Source: Pseudomonadota bacterium (GTDB lineage Bacteria; Desulfobacterota; Anaeroferrophillalia; Anaeroferrophillales; Anaeroferrophillaceae). Taken from it: a stretch of 8,905 bases of DNA. Within the stretch, counting starts at the first letter, position 1, and the number at the start of each line of letters is the position of its first letter. The notes below the pieces were generated by a model that worked only from the letters and a program-made list of their open reading frames with translations, was not told the origin of the DNA and did not search any database. The translations under genes were made by a program, and so were the position numbers. The stretch covers positions 1 through 8,905 of the forward strand of contig DQWO01000047.1 of assembly GCA_011042595.1 (NCBI GenBank), written 5' to 3'. Of the stretch, positions 5,444 through 8,905 are shown one piece after another.

Positions 5444-8400
5444 TTATTCCGCGATGGCAGCAACCCGCTGTTCTGGACGACTTGAAGAATCAGCCAGTTG
5501 CACCGATAAGGTTTTGGAAACCCCATCTTCCTCCATGGTAATCCCATAAAGATAATCGCCGATGGTCATGGTCCGGCGATTATGGGTAATAATCAGAAAC
5601 TGACTGTGGGCAGAAAACTTTTTGACCAGTTGGTTGAAACGGTCAATATTGGCATCATCCAGCGGGGCATCAACCTCATCCAGGACACAAAATGGCGCCG
5701 GATTAACCTTGAAAAAGGCAAAAATCAGCGAAACAGCAATCAGAGCTTTTTCACCGCCGGAAAACAATCGTAAATTTTGCAGCCGCTTCCCGGGAGGTGC
5801 TGCCGCAATTTCCACCCCGGATTCCCAAATATTGTCTTCGTCCGTCAATCGCAGAGAAGCCCTGCCCCCATTAAAGAGTTCACTGAATAACTGCGAAAAA
5901 TGATCATTAACCTGGAAGAAAGTACCAAGAAATCTCTCTCGGGAAGTTTTTTCCATCTTTTCAATGGCCTCTTTTACGGACTGAATGGAAGACAGCAGAT
6001 CCATCTCCTGCTCTTTCAGAAAGTCATAGCGGTTTTGCACCTCGTCTGCTTCTTCCAGGGCCAGAAGGTTTACCTGACCGAAATTAGCAATCCAATGGTG
6101 GATTTTCTCAAGTTTCGCCACCATCTCTGACTCATTGAAAGATTCATCATCATGAAATGGGTTCTCATCCAGGTAATCTATCAAAGAGGTACCATATCGC
6201 TGAAAAAAATTATCCAGTATATATTTACGGCTATTTTCAAGGTTTTGCAGTTTCAATTGTTCTTCCACCAGCCGAGGCCGCCACGCAGATAACTGTTTAT
6301 CAACATCACGCACCGCTTCCTGGCGTTCATGGCTCAATTTTTCAACTGTTTCTTTCTCCCGCAGTAGTTCTGCCAAGCGCTTTTCATACTCCACAGCATC
6401 TTTTATCAGTTTCTCAATCAGCAGCTGAAATTCTTCTGAGCGCTCAACCGATGCAGATAATGTCTGCTGGTTTTCGCTAAGCTGTTGTTCAATTCGCTCA
6501 ACCTGACGTTTAAGGCGTTCCTCATCATTGGTAATTCTGAGGATATCCCGTTTGAGCTGATCCCTTTTTGCGCCAATGGCGGCCAGAGAAATCTTCTTTT
6601 CTGACAGAAGTTCCTGGGCTGCAGCCATCTCTTCTTCAGCCGCGCCATAACGGGCAACCAGCGCTGCAAGTTCCTTTTCCTTTTCACTTCTCAAAACAAC
6701 AATAGCCGCAATTTTCTCTTCAGCTTCACTTATGGATAGGTTCAAAGTATCCTGAATTTCAAGGAGCTGTTTTTCATCATTGTCAGCGCGTTGCAACACT
6801 TTGGATAAACGATCATATTCGTGCTGGTTATCCTCCTGGAAGCGATTACTTTGACGAACGGCTTCCAGAACAGGTTCCAGTTGCGAGACACATTTTCCCT
6901 GCTGTTCTTTTGCCGCCAACAGTTGAGCCTGCAATGTTTTAAGTTCACGATCATTAACCGATAACTGCTCCCGGGCTTTTTCCCTCTCACTTTCCGCTTC
7001 AGCCAATTCCCGTCGCAATGACAAAAGTTCACCGCTATCCGCCCGATTGATATTCCCAACCCAGAACCAGCCGGAACCGGCATAAATTTCTCCATCTTCC
7101 GTTAACACATAAGAATCTTTCGGCAGCATATCCAACAAGACTACCGCCTGATCCCCCTCAGCAACCACATAGGTTCGATTCAATAAAGGCTGAACCACCT
7201 GTCTGAATTCAGCTTTTACCGACACCAAATCTGCCAGGGATTGAACTCCATCAGGAAGAGTTACGAAAGATTCTTTTTCCGCTGATTTTTGCCGGGCATG
7301 CAGTACCGCTACCCTGTCTCGATGACGTTGACGGCTGATAAAATCAGGGACAACGGTATGATCTGCAAGCACCAGACCTTCACAAAGCTGGCGAATAAAA
7401 AGTTCTAACGGCTGTTCCCAGGCAGGAGGAACCTGTTCAAACACATCCCAGAAGGAATGCAGCAAATTTCCAGACTCCTCCTGCAAGGCCTGCTTCATCC
7501 CGCTGGTAAAACCAAAGCCTTCGGATACCTTGGTATGCAGTTGATGCCATTTCCGCTCACAGTCAGTCAGATGATTAAAGACAGTTTGCCGACGCTGGTC
7601 TGCAGCCTCCATTTTTTTCTGCAGCTGCGAAACTTTCGTCGACAAACGTTCTTTTTCCACTTCCAACTGTCGCTGCAATGACAACTGCTCAGCCAGGGCT
7701 GCTTTCTCCCGCAGCATGGCCTGCTCAAGTTCGTTGAGTTGATGACGCAATTGATGTCCGTCATCCCTCAGGCCTTCCTTCTGCTGCTGAAGACGTTCCA
7801 GCTTCTCACTGTAAAGATGCAACTCGTTTTTGATCCGGCTTTCTTTACTCATGAGTTGAAAAACTTCTTCACGATATTCCGTCTGTTCTTTAAACATCCG
7901 GGAAACTATTGCTTTTTTTTCAACATAGCTTTCTTCCAGGGATTGACGTTCGTTATTTTGGGACTGCCAGCGTTGATTTTGGCTTTCCAGTTGCCGATTT
8001 TGCTCCTGCCGGTTTTTTGCCAGGGCTTCCAGAGCGCGCACCAGACCATGCTGACGGCTGCGCCCTTCCTTCAGTTGACGGGTTAAGGTTTCCTGTTCCT
8101 GATGCAACAATTCAATCCTGGATTTGGTGGCTAAAGTTTTTTCCCGGTTCCTATTAACTTCTTCCCGCCCCTTATCCACCATTTTCTGCAATGATTGTCC
8201 CCTGGCAATCAGTTGATCAAGTTCCGTTACCAGAGTAGCACTTTGCTGCTCTTTATCATCCACCTGCTGCTGACATGACCGTAAGGATTCTCGTGTGGGT
8301 GCCAGCTGCTTTTCCACCCGCAGATAACGATAACCGTTCAGCTGCTGATCCAGTTCCTTTTCCTGGCCCTGCAACCGGCGAAATTTCTTTGCCTGGCGAG

Positions 8401-8905
8401 CCTGTTTTTGCAGATTCTTAAGATTTTTGGCCACCTCATTGATAATATCATTCAAACGATCCAGGTTTTCTTCACTCTCTCTAATCTTACGATAACTTTC
8501 CAGACGCTGAGTCTGGAAACCTGAAACCCCGGCAGCCTCTTCAAACATCGCCCTGATATCGGTTGGTTTAGCAGTAATAATTTGAGAAATCTGCCCTTGC
8601 TCAATGAATGCATAACCCTTGGCCCCAATGCCCGTATCACGAAACAAGGCGGTAATATCTTTTAAACGGCAGGGAACTTTGCTCAAATAGTATTCTGTAT
8701 CTCCCTGACGATACATGCGCCGGGAAATCATCACCTCACTATACTGCTGATATGGCTCCGGCAAAGGCGCCCCATCACCGATCATTGTAAGATGTACCTC
8801 TGCCATCCCGGCTGGTTTCAAACGTTGGGTTCCATTAAAAATCATGTCCCCCATCGTCTTTCCCCGGAGCTGCAGTGGTCGCTGTTCCCCCATTGCCCAG
8901 CGAAG
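5444..8905 (-). CDS. smc: Chromosome segregation ATPase SMC, 5' end outside the window
   Basis: SMC is the long coiled-coil ATPase that, with ScpA and ScpB, organises and separates newly replicated origins. The frame is open through position 8905. The ATG at 8893 is internal: the codons before it read LRWA, and LRWAMGEQ corresponds to the conserved IRWVLGEQ that follows Walker A in this family. About 43 residues, including Walker A, are therefore missing, and full length would be near 1,196 residues. Visible in order (numbering from 8893): DMIFNGTQRLKPAGMAEV, CRLKDITALFRDTGIG, IEQGQI and FEEAAG; a coiled coil to about 480; a hinge domain at about 485-625; a second coiled coil to about 1000; the ABC signature LFSGGEKALIAVSL (FSGGE at 1044-1048); Walker B FCVLDEVDAPLDD (around 1069-1080); and the switch ITHNRRTM. 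The signature carries Phe where LSGGE is usual. scpA and scpB are not in the window. Confidence 0.97.
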   Translation of the reverse strand, partial: LRWAMGEQRPLQLRGKTMGDMIFNGTQRLKPAGMAEVHLTMIGDGAPLPEPYQQYSEVMISRRMYRQGDTEYYLSKVPCRLKDITALFRDTGIGAKGYAFIEQGQISQIITAKPTDIRAMFEEAAGVSGFQTQRLESYRKIRESEENLDRLNDIINEVAKNLKNLQKQARQAKKFRRLQGQEKELDQQLNGYRYLRVEKQLAPTRESLRSCQQQVDDKEQQSATLVTELDQLIARGQSLQKMVDKGREEVNRNREKTLATKSRIELLHQEQETLTRQLKEGRSRQHGLVRALEALAKNRQEQNRQLESQNQRWQSQNNERQSLEESYVEKKAIVSRMFKEQTEYREEVFQLMSKESRIKNELHLYSEKLERLQQQKEGLRDDGHQLRHQLNELEQAMLREKAALAEQLSLQRQLEVEKERLSTKVSQLQKKMEAADQRRQTVFNHLTDCERKWHQLHTKVSEGFGFTSGMKQALQEESGNLLHSFWDVFEQVPPAWEQPLELFIRQLCEGLVLADHTVVPDFISRQRHRDRVAVLHARQKSAEKESFVTLPDGVQSLADLVSVKAEFRQVVQPLLNRTYVVAEGDQAVVLLDMLPKDSYVLTEDGEIYAGSGWFWVGNINRADSGELLSLRRELAEAESEREKAREQLSVNDRELKTLQAQLLAAKEQQGKCVSQLEPVLEAVRQSNRFQEDNQHEYDRLSKVLQRADNDEKQLLEIQDTLNLSISEAEEKIAAIVVLRSEKEKELAALVARYGAAEEEMAAAQELLSEKKISLAAIGAKRDQLKRDILRITNDEERLKRQVERIEQQLSENQQTLSASVERSEEFQLLIEKLIKDAVEYEKRLAELLREKETVEKLSHERQEAVRDVDKQLSAWRPRLVEEQLKLQNLENSRKYILDNFFQRYGTSLIDYLDENPFHDDESFNESEMVAKLEKIHHWIANFGQVNLLALEEADEVQNRYDFLKEQEMDLLSSIQSVKEAIEKMEKTSRERFLGTFFQVNDHFSQLFSELFNGGRASLRLTDEDNIWESGVEIAAAPPGKRLQNLRLFSGGEKALIAVSLIFAFFKVNPAPFCVLDEVDAPLDDANIDRFNQLVKKFSAHSQFLIITHNRRTMTIGDYLYGITMEEDGVSKTLSVQLADSSSRPEQRVAAIAE

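Noticed and set aside
7913..7920. A8 run in smc (minus strand) as a programmed frameshift or slippage site
   Set aside because: It encodes ordinary Lys codons in a coiled coil. The alternative frame has no conserved continuation, and similar runs are common in Lys-rich genes, including one in ftsY near 5150.
7739..8086. Plus-strand 115-codon hydrophobic open frame opposite smc
   Set aside because: Its Leu/Phe-rich translation is the antisense of Lys/Glu-rich coiled-coil codons; no ribosome site or family match.
8891..8893. ATG at 8893 as the start of SMC
   Set aside because: The frame is open upstream and reads LRWA before this Met, matching the conserved IRWVLGEQ context, so the Met is internal and the gene is cut by the window edge.
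1871..8905. A novel defence or mobile system in the minus-strand gene run
   Set aside because: Four of the five genes are well-known housekeeping or cofactor genes with intact motifs; no integrase, transposase, toxin-antitoxin pair or attachment site was seen.

Overview
This window is an ordinary bacterial chromosomal segment with one short accessory-looking intergenic stretch. All but one of the genes lie on the minus strand. The gene content and protein styles (TatB-like plus TatC, LarB/LarE, a bacterial SMC, FtsY) and an intergenic repeat resembling short dispersed elements I associate with Desulfobacterota (former Deltaproteobacteria) suggest a Gram-negative bacterium, possibly of that group. 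The taxonomic call rests on recall and is tentative. No rRNA, tRNA, CRISPR array, transposase or phage gene was seen.

Left part (1-642, minus strand): the start of tatC runs off the left edge. It is preceded by a TatA/TatB-family gene with a strong Shine-Dalgarno and a sigma70-type promoter (TTGACA, 17 bp, TATAGA). Together they form a Tat protein-export operon. Middle left (643-988): a gene-free divergent region with a nested inverted repeat, a repeat-like element at about 809-911 and a second TTGACA promoter facing right. Next is the only plus-strand gene, a xylose-isomerase-like TIM-barrel metalloenzyme (sugar phosphate isomerase/epimerase or AP endonuclease family 2 fold) ending at 1855. 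The open frame extends back to a TTG at 869, but that extension reads through the repeat and across the promoter, so I place the start near 989.

Right part (1871-8905, minus strand): a colinear run, in transcription order, of smc (5' end outside the window), ftsY, an uncharacterised single-pass membrane protein gene, larE and larB. Gaps are 32, 93, 7 and 27 nt, so co-transcription is likely. smc and ftsY are housekeeping genes for chromosome organisation and SRP-dependent membrane targeting. larB and larE encode two of the three enzymes that make the nickel-pincer nucleotide cofactor of lactate racemase-type enzymes. larC and any LarA-type client are not in the window. The convergent junction between larB and the isomerase-like gene is only 15 nt.

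The points most worth a second look are the intergenic repeat and the false gene extension it creates, the three-cysteine (probably iron-sulfur) form of LarE, the orphan placement of larE-larB behind smc-ftsY, and the unknown membrane protein between ftsY and larE. I see no convincing novel multi-gene system.
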